Origin: JBFEYJ01 sp041563315
GTDB lineage: Bacteria; Pseudomonadota; Gammaproteobacteria; Thiohalomonadales; Thiohalomonadaceae
Assembly: GCA_041563315.1 (NCBI GenBank)
Contig: JBFFNE010000047.1
Location: forward strand, 1-22,333
Direction of reading: 5' to 3'
Length of the DNA: 22,333 nt
This document shows, in pieces, positions 1-8,174 of the stretch. The translations under genes and the position numbers were made by a program. The notes under the pieces are model-generated. The model did no database searches, had not been told where the DNA came from, and saw only the letters and a list, made by a program, of their open reading frames with translations. Within the stretch, counting starts at the first letter, position 1; the number at the start of each line of letters is the position of its first letter.

Positions 1-350
1 CGCAGATCAAGGAGACGGTTGCCAACATCTTGCACGAACACATGCAGTTACGCCTGTCCAAAGGCAAGAAGGTCTACGAGCTACAACCGAACATTGACTG
101 GAACAAGGGCAAGGCGTTGCGCTGGCTACTTAAAACGCTCGGCCTTGACCGTCCGGAAGTGATTCCCCTTTACATCGGCGATGATGTCACCGATGAGGAT
201 GCCTTCATGGCAATCCGCGATGAGGGGATCGGTATATTGGTTGCCGATGCAACGAAGCCGACGGAAGCACACTACCGACTCAGGGATCCAGAAGAGGTGC
301 AAGCTTTTCTCGAAGCCCTCATCAAACACCTGGAGCACGCTGTTGGATGA
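1..350 (+). CDS. otsB: Trehalose-6-phosphate phosphatase, C-terminal part (5' end outside window)
   Basis: This is the last ~115 residues of a HAD-superfamily trehalose phosphatase, which removes phosphate from trehalose-6-phosphate in the cytoplasm to give trehalose. The reading frame is open from base 3 to the TGA at 348-350. Two family signatures are visible: the lysine-bearing PNIDWNKGKAL segment (HAD motif III region) and the acidic IGDDVTDEDAF loop (HAD motif IV, Mg2+ binding). The N-terminal nucleophile motif DxDGT lies upstream and is not seen, so I cannot tell whether this is a stand-alone OtsB or the end of a fused protein such as OtsA-OtsB. The stop overlaps the start of the GH65 gene, implying translational coupling. 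The family assignment is firm; completeness of the protein is unknown. Confidence 0.9.
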   Translation, partial: QIKETVANILHEHMQLRLSKGKKVYELQPNIDWNKGKALRWLLKTLGLDRPEVIPLYIGDDVTDEDAFMAIRDEGIGILVADATKPTEAHYRLRDPEEVQAFLEALIKHLEHAVG

Positions 351-2745
351 ATGGTCTCTAGTTTACGACAGCTATCTCCCAAGGCAGGAAAAGCTGCGCG
401 AGGCCTTGTGTAGCCTGGGTAATGGCTACTTTGCCACCCGCGGTGCGGCACCCGAATCAGAGGCTGGTGCGGTGCACTACCCGGGCACCTATCTCGCCGG
501 AGGTTACAACCGTCTCGTCAGTGAGGTGGCAGGACATGAAATCGAGAATGAGGACCTGGTCAATCTGCCGAATTGGCTACCGCTCTCCTTTCGTCTCGAT
601 GGCGGTAACTGGTTCGACCTGGATAAGGTGCAGATCCTGGACTACCGCCAAAGCCTGGATCTGCATCGTGGTGTGCTGGAGCGCAGCATCCGCTTTGCCG
701 AAGATCAGCGAATCTGCCGCCTTGGCCAGCGTCGCCTGGTGCATATGGGGATGCCCCATATTGCCTCGCTCTCCTCCACGCTGGTCGCCGAGAACTGGTC
801 GGGCTCCGTGGAGATTCGCAGCGCACTCGATGGTCGTGTGGTCAATGACGGGGTTGAGCGTTATCGCGGACTGAACCGTCGCCACCTTGAACCTCTGCAT
901 GTCGAGGAACAGGGTACAGAGCGAATCTTGTTAAAGATGCGCACCTGCCAGTCCCACCAGGAGATTGCGCTTGCCGCCCGCACCCGTATCTATCGCAACG
1001 AAGAGCACCTGGAGTTTAATCCACAATGCCGAACTGAGCCCTATTATATCGCCCATCATTTCAGCTGCGACGTGGCGGCAGGCGATACCCTCCGCATTGA
1101 GAAGACCGTTGCCCTCTACAGCTCACGCGATCACGCGATCTCCGAATGCAGTATCGATGCCCTGAAAACCCTGCACCGGGCTGGACCGTTTGAGGAGCTG
1201 CTGTCGACACACAGTGAACATTGGTCACGGCTGTGGAAGCGTTTCGACATTGGCATCAGGGAGAAAAATGGCGAACAAGGGGGGCGCCATGCATTGATTC
1301 TGCGGCTGCATATCCTGCATATGTTGCAGACCGCCTCACCCAATACCATGGATCTGGACACCGGTGTTCCGGCACGAGGCTGGCACGGTGAGGCCTATCG
1401 CGGTCATATTTTCTGGGATGAGCTGTTTATCTTCCCCCTGCTCAACCTGCGATTGCCGGAAATCACCCGAGCCCTGCTCATGTACCGCTATCGCCGCCTT
1501 GATGCAGCACGCGCCAACGCCGATGCTGCCAACTACCGCGGGGCCATGTATCCCTGGCAAAGCGGAAGCAATGGTCGTGAAGAGAGCCAACGCCTGCACT
1601 ACAACCCGAAGTCGGGCCGCTGGATACCGGATAACACCTACCTGCAGCGCCACGTCAACGCCGCCATCGCTTACAATATCTGGCAGTACTATGAAGTCAG
1701 CGAGGACATGGAGTTTCTCTCCTTTTATGGCGCAGAGATGTTTCTTGAGATTGCCCGTTTCTGGAGCAGTATTGCCAATTTCTGCAACAAAAACGGACGC
1801 TATGAAATCCATGGCGTCAGTGGCCCGGACGAGTTCCAGACTGGCTATCCCGGCAGTGACAAGCCGGGGCTGAACAACCACAGTTATACCAACATCATGG
1901 CGGTGTGGGTGCTCTGTCGTGCACTGGAATTACTCAAGCTGTTGCCTGAGGAACGATGCGAGGAGTTGCGCACCATGCTCGATCTCAACGATGCGGAGAT
2001 CGCCCGCTGGGACGACATCAGTCGCCGTATGCGGGTGGTATTCCATGATGACGGTATCATCAGTCAGTTCGAGGGCTACGCACAACTTGAAGAGTTGGAC
2101 TGGGAGGCGTACCGAAAAAAGTATGGCGACATCCATCGGCTCGACCGTATTCTCGAAGCAGAAGGCGACAGCCCGAACCGCTACAAGGCATCAAAGCAGG
2201 CCGATGTGCTGATGCTGTTTTACCTGTTCTCATCAGAGGAGCTGAGAGAACTGTTTGAGCGCCTGGGCTACCCTTTCGAGTACGAGACCATACCACGCAA
2301 TATCGAGTATTACGCCAAGCGGACGTCGCACGGTTCGACCCTGAGCCGGATCGTTCACTCCTGGGTACAGGTCCGCTCTGACCGCACCGGCTCCTGGCGC
2401 CTGTTTCAAGAAGCGCTGGAAAGCGACATTGCCGATATCCAGGGTGGAACCACCCCCGAGGGCATCCATCTCGGCGCCATGGCCGGAACAGTGGATCTGT
2501 TGCAGCGGGGCTATACCGGTATTGTTACCCGTGGCGACGTGCTTTGGCTCAACCCCAGCCTGCCCGACGACCTGCATTGTCTCTCCATGTGTATCCGCTA
2601 TCGCGGCCACTCCTTGGATTTTGCGATCCATCAGGATAGCCTGCAGGTTCATGCGCGTGCATCAAATGCCTCTCCCATCAAGGTCGGTATTCATGATGGG
2701 ATCTATGAGCTCAAGGCTGGGGAGGCACGGGAATTTTCGTTATAG
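343..2745 (+). CDS. Glycoside hydrolase family 65 protein (trehalose/maltose phosphorylase type)
   Basis: The product is 800 residues, the usual size for GH65 disaccharide phosphorylases, which split an alpha-glucoside with phosphate to give beta-glucose-1-phosphate and a sugar. Seen: an N-terminal beta-sandwich-like region; FWDELFIFP opening the (alpha/alpha)6 catalytic domain; the GPDEF motif with the probable general acid Glu497; KQAD at 618-621; and TSHGST at 661-666, where GH65 phosphorylases bind phosphate; then the small C-terminal beta domain. The start is TTG 343, with GGAG at 332-335 seven bases upstream; it overlaps the otsB stop. The frame stays open back to 181, but that part lies inside otsB. 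The HGST form of the phosphate-site motif is, from memory, like the mycobacterial Rv3401/Rv2006 group rather than biochemically characterised maltose phosphorylases. The substrate (trehalose, trehalose-6-phosphate, maltose or another) cannot be decided, and plain hydrolysis is possible. Confidence 0.88.
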   Translation: MDEWSLVYDSYLPRQEKLREALCSLGNGYFATRGAAPESEAGAVHYPGTYLAGGYNRLVSEVAGHEIENEDLVNLPNWLPLSFRLDGGNWFDLDKVQILDYRQSLDLHRGVLERSIRFAEDQRICRLGQRRLVHMGMPHIASLSSTLVAENWSGSVEIRSALDGRVVNDGVERYRGLNRRHLEPLHVEEQGTERILLKMRTCQSHQEIALAARTRIYRNEEHLEFNPQCRTEPYYIAHHFSCDVAAGDTLRIEKTVALYSSRDHAISECSIDALKTLHRAGPFEELLSTHSEHWSRLWKRFDIGIREKNGEQGGRHALILRLHILHMLQTASPNTMDLDTGVPARGWHGEAYRGHIFWDELFIFPLLNLRLPEITRALLMYRYRRLDAARANADAANYRGAMYPWQSGSNGREESQRLHYNPKSGRWIPDNTYLQRHVNAAIAYNIWQYYEVSEDMEFLSFYGAEMFLEIARFWSSIANFCNKNGRYEIHGVSGPDEFQTGYPGSDKPGLNNHSYTNIMAVWVLCRALELLKLLPEERCEELRTMLDLNDAEIARWDDISRRMRVVFHDDGIISQFEGYAQLEELDWEAYRKKYGDIHRLDRILEAEGDSPNRYKASKQADVLMLFYLFSSEELRELFERLGYPFEYETIPRNIEYYAKRTSHGSTLSRIVHSWVQVRSDRTGSWRLFQEALESDIADIQGGTTPEGIHLGAMAGTVDLLQRGYTGIVTRGDVLWLNPSLPDDLHCLSMCIRYRGHSLDFAIHQDSLQVHARASNASPIKVGIHDGIYELKAGEAREFSL

Positions 2746-2826
2746 ATCCACTCTGTGGTGAATGCGACATAAACCTTGAAGTATTACCCCATGGATTAAT
2801 GATGACTCGTTGCGGAGACTCAACCG

Positions 2827-3357
2827 TTGAGAGAGCGAACCCGGAACACTGTCCTGTCTCGCAGCCTCCCCCTGCGATTGCTGGTCATCCGTGCCGCCCT
2901 CTTTGCCTTGCTCTGGTGGCTCCTCACGGAAGGGCAGACTGATTCGTGGTTTTTTGGCATCCCGGTCGTCATTCTCGCCACGGTGTTTAGTACTGTTCTC
3001 GCTCCACCTATCCCTCGCTCGATCATTGGCCTGCTGCAATTTGTACCGTTTTTCATCAGCCAGTCGCTTCGCGGTGGCGTTGATGTGGCATGGCGCGCCC
3101 TCCACCCTTCACTGCCTATTGCCCCTATCCTTGTTGATTATCCACTGCGTCTGCCCGATGAACAGGCGCGGGTGTTTCTGGCCAATACAGTAAGCCTGCT
3201 TCCTGGCACGCTGAGTGTCAGGCTGGAGAGCAACAACCTGCAGCTGCACGTGCTCGATGGCAACAGTGACTATCGCACTGAACTGGAGACACTGGAGCGC
3301 CTCGTTGCGGCGCTGTTTATGCTTTCTTTGAAGGATGACGACAATGGCAACGTTTAA
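2827..3357 (+). CDS. mnhE: Na+/H+ antiporter subunit E (MnhE/MrpE family)
   Basis: This 176-residue membrane protein has the MnhE layout: two or three hydrophobic helices in the first ~80 residues (LFALLWWLLTEG, then IPVVILATVF and QFVPFFISQS), followed by a cytoplasmic domain containing FLANTVSLLPGTLSV, the family's most recognisable stretch. It is an accessory subunit of Mrp antiporters and corresponds to MbhA in archaeal membrane-bound hydrogenases. The start is TTG 2827, with GGAG at 2814-2817 nine bases upstream; no ATG fits as well. It opens the antiporter operon 81 bases after the GH65 stop. That gap holds no clear terminator and no convincing promoter, so read-through from otsB-GH65 is possible. 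The 3' end overlaps mnhF by 14 bases. Confidence 0.9.
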   Translation: MRERTRNTVLSRSLPLRLLVIRAALFALLWWLLTEGQTDSWFFGIPVVILATVFSTVLAPPIPRSIIGLLQFVPFFISQSLRGGVDVAWRALHPSLPIAPILVDYPLRLPDEQARVFLANTVSLLPGTLSVRLESNNLQLHVLDGNSDYRTELETLERLVAALFMLSLKDDDNGNV

Positions 3358-3631
3358 TCTCCTTATTGCACTGCTGCTGATCACAACGCTCACGGCGGGC
3401 CTGTGGCGAGTGCTGCGTGGTCCGACCCCGGCCGACCGCATGTTGGCGGCACAACTGTTCGGCACCACTGCCTGTGCCAGTCTGCTGCTGCTGGCACAGG
3501 CCACGAACCATCCCGCGCTGCGGGATGTGGCACTGGTGTTCGCCCTGCTCGCTGCTGTGACTGTGGTGGCGTTTGTGCGCCGTACCTGGCGGAGCGACAA
3601 AGTGGAGGAGGCCAGCGATGACGATCACTGA
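3344..3631 (+). CDS. mnhF: Na+/H+ antiporter subunit F (MnhF/MrpF family)
   Basis: This 95-residue protein has three predicted membrane helices and the family core WRVLRGPTPADRMLA followed by a second helix and RDVALVFALLA. MrpF is a small, essential subunit of multisubunit Na+/H+ antiporters (MbhB in hydrogenase-linked relatives). I prefer ATG 3344, because AAGGA at 3331-3335 lies eight bases upstream. An ATG at 3335 in the same frame would sit on top of that Shine-Dalgarno sequence and add only MTT. The gene begins inside mnhE and its end overlaps mnhG by 14 bases, a pattern of translational coupling that continues through the operon. Confidence 0.92.
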   Translation: MATFNLLIALLLITTLTAGLWRVLRGPTPADRMLAAQLFGTTACASLLLLAQATNHPALRDVALVFALLAAVTVVAFVRRTWRSDKVEEASDDDH

Positions 3632-3917
3632 GATCTTCTCAGTGCTGCTGCTCGGGGGCGGCACACTGTTCTTCATTGCCGGTACTGTGGGCCTGCTGCG
3701 TTTTCCCGATGTCTATACCCGACTGCATTCCCTGACCAAGGCAGATAATGTGGGCCTGGGCCTGATTGTCGCCGGCCTGACACTACAGACCGCTTCGTGG
3801 GCGGTGGTCGGCAAGTTGCTTTTGATCTGGCTGCTGGTGCTGGTGGCCTCCGCCTGCGCCTGCCAGCTGGTGGCACGGGTAGCCCTGGCGAGAGGAGTGA
3901 GACCGTGGAAGTGCTGA
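3618..3917 (+). CDS. mnhG: Na+/H+ antiporter subunit G (MnhG/MrpG family)
   Basis: This 99-residue protein has three hydrophobic helices and the hallmark G(L)LRFPDVYTRLHSLTKAD loop between helices one and two, which is diagnostic for MnhG/MrpG (MbhC in archaeal complexes). It is a structural membrane subunit of the antiporter. The start is ATG 3618 (MTITEIF), seven bases after the strong GGAGGAG at 3604-3610. The frame is open further upstream but that stretch is inside mnhF and lacks the family pattern. The 3' end overlaps the next gene by 13 bases. Confidence 0.93.
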   Translation: MTITEIFSVLLLGGGTLFFIAGTVGLLRFPDVYTRLHSLTKADNVGLGLIVAGLTLQTASWAVVGKLLLIWLLVLVASACACQLVARVALARGVRPWKC

Positions 3918-4195
3918 ACGTTCTGAATTGGCTTCTCGACGGACTGCTGGCCATGACGTTGTTGTGGCTGGCGGGACGGGTTCTGGCCAGTCCCGATCTG
4001 TTTCGTGCTGTGGTGCTGTTCATTGCTTTCGGCCTGGTACTTGCCTTGATCTGGGTACGGCTCGATGCGCCGGATATCGCCCTCGCTGAGGCGGCCATCG
4101 GCGCAGGACTCACTGGGGCGCTGCTGCTCTCCGCGCTGGCACGTTTGGATCCATGTATGGAAGACAAAGGGAAGGCGCAGCGTGGGCAAGAATAA
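3905..4195 (+). CDS. DUF4040/MbhD-type antiporter subunit
   Basis: The product is 96 residues with about three membrane helices. The core LIWVRLDAPDIALAEAAIGAG matches the DUF4040/MbhD domain, which in Bacillus-type Mrp systems forms part of the C-terminal extension of the large MrpA subunit and in archaeal Mbh complexes is the separate subunit MbhD, related to NuoJ of complex I. Its presence as a free-standing gene shows that MrpA is split here. The start is GTG 3905, with GAGGAG at 3892-3897 seven bases upstream. No ATG is in a suitable place. It overlaps mnhG before it and the MbhE-MnhB gene after it. Confidence 0.85.
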   Translation: MEVLNVLNWLLDGLLAMTLLWLAGRVLASPDLFRAVVLFIAFGLVLALIWVRLDAPDIALAEAAIGAGLTGALLLSALARLDPCMEDKGKAQRGQE

Positions 4196-4892
4196 CCGCC
4201 CTGTCCCACTGCTCGAGCAGACAGGCAGTGGCGCATCCTCAGGCTCACGCCTGCTGCTCGCGCTTCTGTTGATGACAGTGTTTGTCGGACTGGCGCTGGC
4301 GTTGTTGTCATTGCCCGAGTCAGCGCAAGGACTCCGGGGGGAGGTAACAGCGCAAATGGATCGCAGCGGCGTCGGTCATCCGGTCACCGCGGTGCTGATC
4401 AATTTTCGCGGTTACGACACCCTGCTGGAGATGGCGGTGCTGTTGTTGGCGCTCATCGGCGTTCGATCCCTGGCTCCGGTCTCCCACCGTCCGCTCCCGG
4501 CACCCGGTGCGGTGCTCGATCGCCTTACCCGGCTTTACGCCCCCCTCATGTTGCTGGTGGCCGGTTATCTGCTATGGCGTGGCGCCGATGCCACAGGTGG
4601 TGCTTTCCAGGCCGGCGCAGTGCTAGGCGCGGCCGGTGTGCTGCTGTTGCTTACCGGCTGGCGCCTGCCCTCATCGTTGAGAGGATGGCCGCTGCGCCTG
4701 GCCATCACACTGGGAGTGGCTGTATTCAGTGGTGTCGCAGCGCTGATGACCTGGTCCAATGGTGAGCTGCTGCATTATCCGGTGGAGCATGCTGGTGCCC
4801 TCATCCTGCTTGTCGAGTCGGCGGCTGCGCTCTCCATCGGCATTACCCTTGCGGCACTGTATCTCGGCGGGCACCCCGGGGAGGAAGAATGA
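4182..4892 (+). CDS. mnhB: MbhE-MnhB fusion antiporter subunit B
   Basis: The product is 236 residues and has two parts. Residues ~20-95 hold a helix followed by VTAVLINFRGYDTLLE (67-83), the MbhE-type segment that in MrpA proteins sits at the extreme C-terminus. Residues ~113-230 are an MnhB/MrpB domain with RLYAPLMLLVAGYLLWRG and the glycine/alanine-rich GGAFQAGAVLGAAGVL. In archaeal Mbh complexes these are two genes (mbhE, mbhF). The start is GTG 4182, with GAAGG at 4171-4175 six bases upstream. The frame is open to 4065 but that extension lies within the previous gene. The end overlaps mnhC as ATGA. Confidence 0.87.
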   Translation: MGKNNRPVPLLEQTGSGASSGSRLLLALLLMTVFVGLALALLSLPESAQGLRGEVTAQMDRSGVGHPVTAVLINFRGYDTLLEMAVLLLALIGVRSLAPVSHRPLPAPGAVLDRLTRLYAPLMLLVAGYLLWRGADATGGAFQAGAVLGAAGVLLLLTGWRLPSSLRGWPLRLAITLGVAVFSGVAALMTWSNGELLHYPVEHAGALILLVESAAALSIGITLAALYLGGHPGEEE

Positions 4893-5197
4893 GCCCGCCC
4901 CTGCTCTATGCGCTGGTGGGGGGGGGGATCTTCACTCTTGGACTCTATGCCTTTATCGTCCATGCCCATCTGTTGCGCAAGATCCTCGCCTTCAACATCA
5001 TGGGTAGCGGCGTATTCCTGATACTGGCCGGACTGGCGCGTCGCGCGCCCGGCGGCGTGCCCGACCCGGTGCCCCATGCCATGGTGATCACCGGTATCGT
5101 GGTGGCCGTTGCCGCCACGGCCCTGGCGTTGGTGCTGATGCTGCGCCTGCGTGATGCCTCTGGCCACGCCGTGCTGCCTGAAGCGAAGGAAGAGTAA
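4889..5197 (+). CDS. mnhC: Na+/H+ antiporter subunit C (MnhC/MrpC, NuoK-like)
   Basis: This 102-residue protein has three membrane helices. LLRKILAFNIMGSGVFLIL and DPVPHAMVITGIVVAVAATALALVL (read in parts) are the conserved MrpC/NuoK-like segments. In the complex it lies between the MrpA-like part and MrpD. ATG 4889 overlaps the upstream stop (ATGA) and is preceded by GGGGAGGAAGA, a strong Shine-Dalgarno stretch. A run of ten G encodes part of LVGGGIF near the N-terminus and could be prone to slippage (see findings). The stop TAA shares its last base with the mnhD start (TAATG). Confidence 0.92.
   Translation: MSPPLLYALVGGGIFTLGLYAFIVHAHLLRKILAFNIMGSGVFLILAGLARRAPGGVPDPVPHAMVITGIVVAVAATALALVLMLRLRDASGHAVLPEAKEE
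4918..4927 (+). repeat. Homopolymeric G10 tract inside mnhC
   Basis: Ten consecutive G residues lie 29 bases into mnhC, formed by the last base of GTG (Val10) and three GGG glycine codons. Loss or gain of one G would shift the frame and truncate MnhC at an early stop. As given, the frame is intact. It is the longest mononucleotide run I noticed in the window. Confidence 0.95.
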
Positions 5198-6666
5198 TGG
5201 CCGCTTCCGCTGTTGCGCCCCAGTGGGAAGTGTTTCTCATCCTGCTGCCACTGGCCGGAGCGCTGCTTGCCTTTCTGCTTCGCCGCGGTGGAAGCCTTAT
5301 CGGTCTGCTTAGTGCAATCGCCATTGTGATGAGTGCCATCGGGCTGGCTGGCGCGCTGCTCGATGGCGGGGTGCGTCAGCATACGGTTGGCGGATGGGAG
5401 GCCCCCCTCGGCATCGTGTTGCGCAGTGACGGCTTGAGTGGACTGATGTTACTGATGGGGGCGGTGGTCGGACTGGGGATCAGCCTCTACGCCAGCGTCT
5501 GGTTTCGCGACGATGCACACCAAGCGGAACGGTTTTGGCCGCTATGGCTATTGCTGTGGACCGCACTTAACGCTCTGTTTCTCTCCGCCGATCTGTTTAA
5601 CCTCTACGTTACGCTGGAACTGCTGGGACTGTCGGCGGTGGGACTTACTGCCATGGCCGGCGGGTCTGCCGCACTCGGCGCGGCGATGCGCTACCTGCTG
5701 GTTAGTCTGCTTGGCTCCCTGCTCTACTTGCTAGGTGTCGCCCTGCTTTATCATGCTCACGGCACGGTGGATATTGCCCTGCTGGCCGCGCGTATTGCGG
5801 CCGGGCCTGCTGGCTGGGCAGCTATGGCGCTGATCTTCTCTGGGCTGCTACTCAAGACCGCCCTGTTCCCTCTCCATTTCTGGCTCCCACCAGCCCATGC
5901 CAGTGCACCGACACCGGTTAGCGCCCTGCTCTCCGCGCTGGTGATTAAGGCCTCCTTTTACCTCCTGTTACGGCTCTGGCTCGACCTGTTCGGTTCACTG
6001 GCACATCAGCTCAGTACCCTGATCGGCCTGCTCGGTGCGACAGCGATCGTGTGGGGGTCGGTGCAGGCGCTGCGCCAGCGTCGCCTGAAACTACTTATCG
6101 CCTACTCCACCGTGGCGCAGATCGGCTATTTCTTCATGGCCTTTCCATTGACCGGCGCGGGGTTAATCGCCTGGCATGGTGTGCTCTATCTGGCGCTCTC
6201 ACACGCCCTGGCCAAGGCGGCCATGTTTATGGCCGCCGGTAACCTGATGCGCCACGCCGGGCATGACCGAATCGCCGATATGGATCGCGTGGCGCAACGC
6301 CTGCCGCTCAGTGTGGCAGCTTTTGCTCTGGCAGGGGTAAGCATTATGGGGCTCCCGCCCAGCGGCGGGTTCATCGCCAAGTGGTGGCTACTGGAGGCGT
6401 CACTGGGGCAGGAACGGTGGGGCTGGGCGATGGTGCTGATCCTGGGAGGAGTCATGGCAGCGGCCTATGTTTTCAAGGTGGTGGGCTATGCCTTTACTGA
6501 GTCGTCAGCACCTCAGGAGGCATGCACGGTACCGCAGTCGATGCAGTGGATCGCTTTGCTGCTTGCTCTCGGCGCGATCCTGCTCGGTCTGTTGGTGTCC
6601 CCCCCCATGGCGGTACTGGCCGTCGGTGATCCCTTTGCACCGTTGCTGTCGGGGAGAGAGCCATGA
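5197..6666 (+). CDS. mnhD: Na+/H+ antiporter subunit D (MnhD/MrpD, NuoM/N-like)
   Basis: This 489-residue polytopic protein (about 14 helices) belongs to the proton-translocating antiporter family shared with complex I subunits NuoL/M/N. The charged residues of the proton path are in place: Glu141 in LYVTLELLGLSA (TM5), Lys220 in LLLKTALFPLHFWLP (TM7), Lys251 in LVIKASFYLLLR (TM8) and Lys395 in GGFIAKWWLL (TM12). The motif HASAPTPVSALLSA is typical of the family. ATG 5197 overlaps the mnhC stop as TAATG, with AAGGAAGAG just upstream. The end overlaps the next gene as ATGA. It is predicted to be an active proton-conducting subunit. Confidence 0.92.
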   Translation: MAASAVAPQWEVFLILLPLAGALLAFLLRRGGSLIGLLSAIAIVMSAIGLAGALLDGGVRQHTVGGWEAPLGIVLRSDGLSGLMLLMGAVVGLGISLYASVWFRDDAHQAERFWPLWLLLWTALNALFLSADLFNLYVTLELLGLSAVGLTAMAGGSAALGAAMRYLLVSLLGSLLYLLGVALLYHAHGTVDIALLAARIAAGPAGWAAMALIFSGLLLKTALFPLHFWLPPAHASAPTPVSALLSALVIKASFYLLLRLWLDLFGSLAHQLSTLIGLLGATAIVWGSVQALRQRRLKLLIAYSTVAQIGYFFMAFPLTGAGLIAWHGVLYLALSHALAKAAMFMAAGNLMRHAGHDRIADMDRVAQRLPLSVAAFALAGVSIMGLPPSGGFIAKWWLLEASLGQERWGWAMVLILGGVMAAAYVFKVVGYAFTESSAPQEACTVPQSMQWIALLLALGAILLGLLVSPPMAVLAVGDPFAPLLSGREP

Positions 6667-8174
6667 GCTTGAACCAGTGGTTGCCCCTGTGGGTTCTGGC
6701 CAGTTCGCTGCTGCCGGGTCTGCTGATCTTCGCCCTGCCCGAGAACAAGCACTGCACCCGTACTGTACTGAACCTGAGCGGTGCGCTGATCAAGCTCGCC
6801 CTGGTGGCATGGATGGCCTGGGGGGTATACCACCAGCAGGTCTACGAGATTCGCCTGGCGCTGTTGCCGTCGCTGGATCTGGTGTTGCGGGTCGGACCGC
6901 TGGCCCTGTTTTTCATCGTGCTTTCCTCCGGGCTGTGGCTGCTCACCACCATCTATGCCATCGGTTACCTGGAGGGCTCGCCCAACCGCAGCCGCTTCTT
7001 CGGTTTCTTCAGCCTGTGTGTCACCTCCACTGTTGGCCTGGCGATGGCAGGCAACCTGTTCACCTTTTTGCTGTTCTACGAAATGCTGACCCTCGCCACC
7101 TATCCGCTGTTGGTGCACCGCGGTACCGAAGCGGCACGGCGTGCCGGACGCAGCTACCTGGCCTACACCGTGAGCGGTGGGGCACTGTTTTTGGCCGGCA
7201 CCGTCTGGCTCTACAGTCTGACCGGGACCCTGGAGTTCATTCCGCAGGGCTTTGTCTCGGGACTGGACACCGCGCACCACCCGGCACTGGTGGCTATTTT
7301 CGTACTGCTAATCGCCGGTCTCGGGGTGAAGGCAGCACTGGTGCCGTTGCATGGATGGCTGCCCCAGGCGATGGTCGCCCCGGCACCGGTCAGCGCCTTG
7401 TTGCATGCCGTGGCAGTGGTCAAGGCAGGGGCCTTCGGCATTGTGCGCGTGGTTTACGAGGTCTACGGAGTGGAGTTTGCCTCGGAGCTCGGGGTGACCT
7501 ACCCGCTCGCCATGGTGGCGGCGTTCACCATTATCTATGGTTCGCTGCGCGCCCTGTTTCAGGATGATCTCAAGCGCCGGCTCGCCTTCTCCACGGTCAG
7601 CCAGGTCTCCTATATCGCCCTTGGTGTGGCCATCGTCGGGCCGATAGCCACCATCGGTGGTCTGGTGCACCTGATTCATCAGGGCTTGATGAAGATCACC
7701 CTTTTCTTCTGTGCCGGTAACCTGTCCGAGACGCTCGGCATCCACAAGGTTAGCGAAATGAACGGTGTCGGCCGGCGCATGCCCTGGACCATGGTCGCCT
7801 TTACCATCGGTGCTCTGGGCATGATTGGCCTACCGCCCTTTGCCGGTTTCGTCAGCAAGTGGTATCTCAGCCTGGGGGCGCTGGAGGCCGGGCGGGACTG
7901 GGTGATCCTGCTGCTGGTCGGCAGCAGCCTGCTCAACGCGGCCTATTTCCTGCCGATCCTCCACGCGGCCTGGTTTCGCGAGCCGGATGTGCCCTGGCCG
8001 AAGGAGCGCCGCTTTGGAGACCGCTTCGGGAGACGGGAAACAGCCTGGGCGCTGTTGTTTCCGCCGCTGATGACTGCCGCTCTGACCCTCGCCATCGGCC
8101 TGTTTGCGGTCGCGCCGTTGACCCCGCTGGAGTGGGCCAAGCTCATTTCGACACGGGAGTTTGGGCGGCCATGA
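6663..8174 (+). CDS. Second proton-translocating antiporter-like subunit (NuoL/M/N, MnhD/MnhA-core type)
   Basis: This 503-residue polytopic protein has the full family signature: Glu140 in FLLFYEMLTLATYP, Lys223 in GVKAALVPLHGWLP, Lys254 in AVVKAGAFGIVR and Lys399 in FAGFVSKWYLS. It may stand in for the NuoL-like core of the missing MrpA, because the usual MrpA C-terminal pieces are encoded separately upstream (DUF4040/MbhD and MbhE-MnhB). Equally it could be a duplicated MnhD. ATG 6663 overlaps the mnhD stop (ATGA), with GGGAGAG a few bases upstream as the likely Shine-Dalgarno sequence. Its own stop overlaps the next start (ATGA). There is no long C-terminal lateral helix of the NuoL kind. 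Confidence 0.9.
   Translation: MSLNQWLPLWVLASSLLPGLLIFALPENKHCTRTVLNLSGALIKLALVAWMAWGVYHQQVYEIRLALLPSLDLVLRVGPLALFFIVLSSGLWLLTTIYAIGYLEGSPNRSRFFGFFSLCVTSTVGLAMAGNLFTFLLFYEMLTLATYPLLVHRGTEAARRAGRSYLAYTVSGGALFLAGTVWLYSLTGTLEFIPQGFVSGLDTAHHPALVAIFVLLIAGLGVKAALVPLHGWLPQAMVAPAPVSALLHAVAVVKAGAFGIVRVVYEVYGVEFASELGVTYPLAMVAAFTIIYGSLRALFQDDLKRRLAFSTVSQVSYIALGVAIVGPIATIGGLVHLIHQGLMKITLFFCAGNLSETLGIHKVSEMNGVGRRMPWTMVAFTIGALGMIGLPPFAGFVSKWYLSLGALEAGRDWVILLLVGSSLLNAAYFLPILHAAWFREPDVPWPKERRFGDRFGRRETAWALLFPPLMTAALTLAIGLFAVAPLTPLEWAKLISTREFGRP

Noticed and set aside
181..342. 54-codon N-terminal extension of the GH65 frame
   Set aside because: It runs in a shifted frame inside the conserved end of otsB, is low in family similarity, and TTG 343 has a well-placed GGAG.
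1336..1881. 181-codon minus-strand frame inside the GH65 gene
   Set aside because: It lies wholly opposite the conserved GH65 catalytic region and shows no family motif or convincing ribosome site.
2746..2826. Possible promoter (TTGAAG near 2775) before mnhE
   Set aside because: No adequate -10 box lies at suitable spacing; the match is too weak to report as a promoter.
3839..4919. Copies of GCTGGTGG (E. coli Chi sequence), for example at 3839 and 4912
   Set aside because: They encode Leu-Val and Leu-Val-Gly stretches of membrane proteins with common GC-rich codons, so their frequency needs no recombination explanation.
7859..8170. 104-codon N-terminal extension of the third antiporter-like gene
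   Set aside because: It is Gly/Arg/Pro-rich out-of-frame sequence within the preceding gene, not a membrane helix; ATG 8171 gives the usual ATGA overlap.
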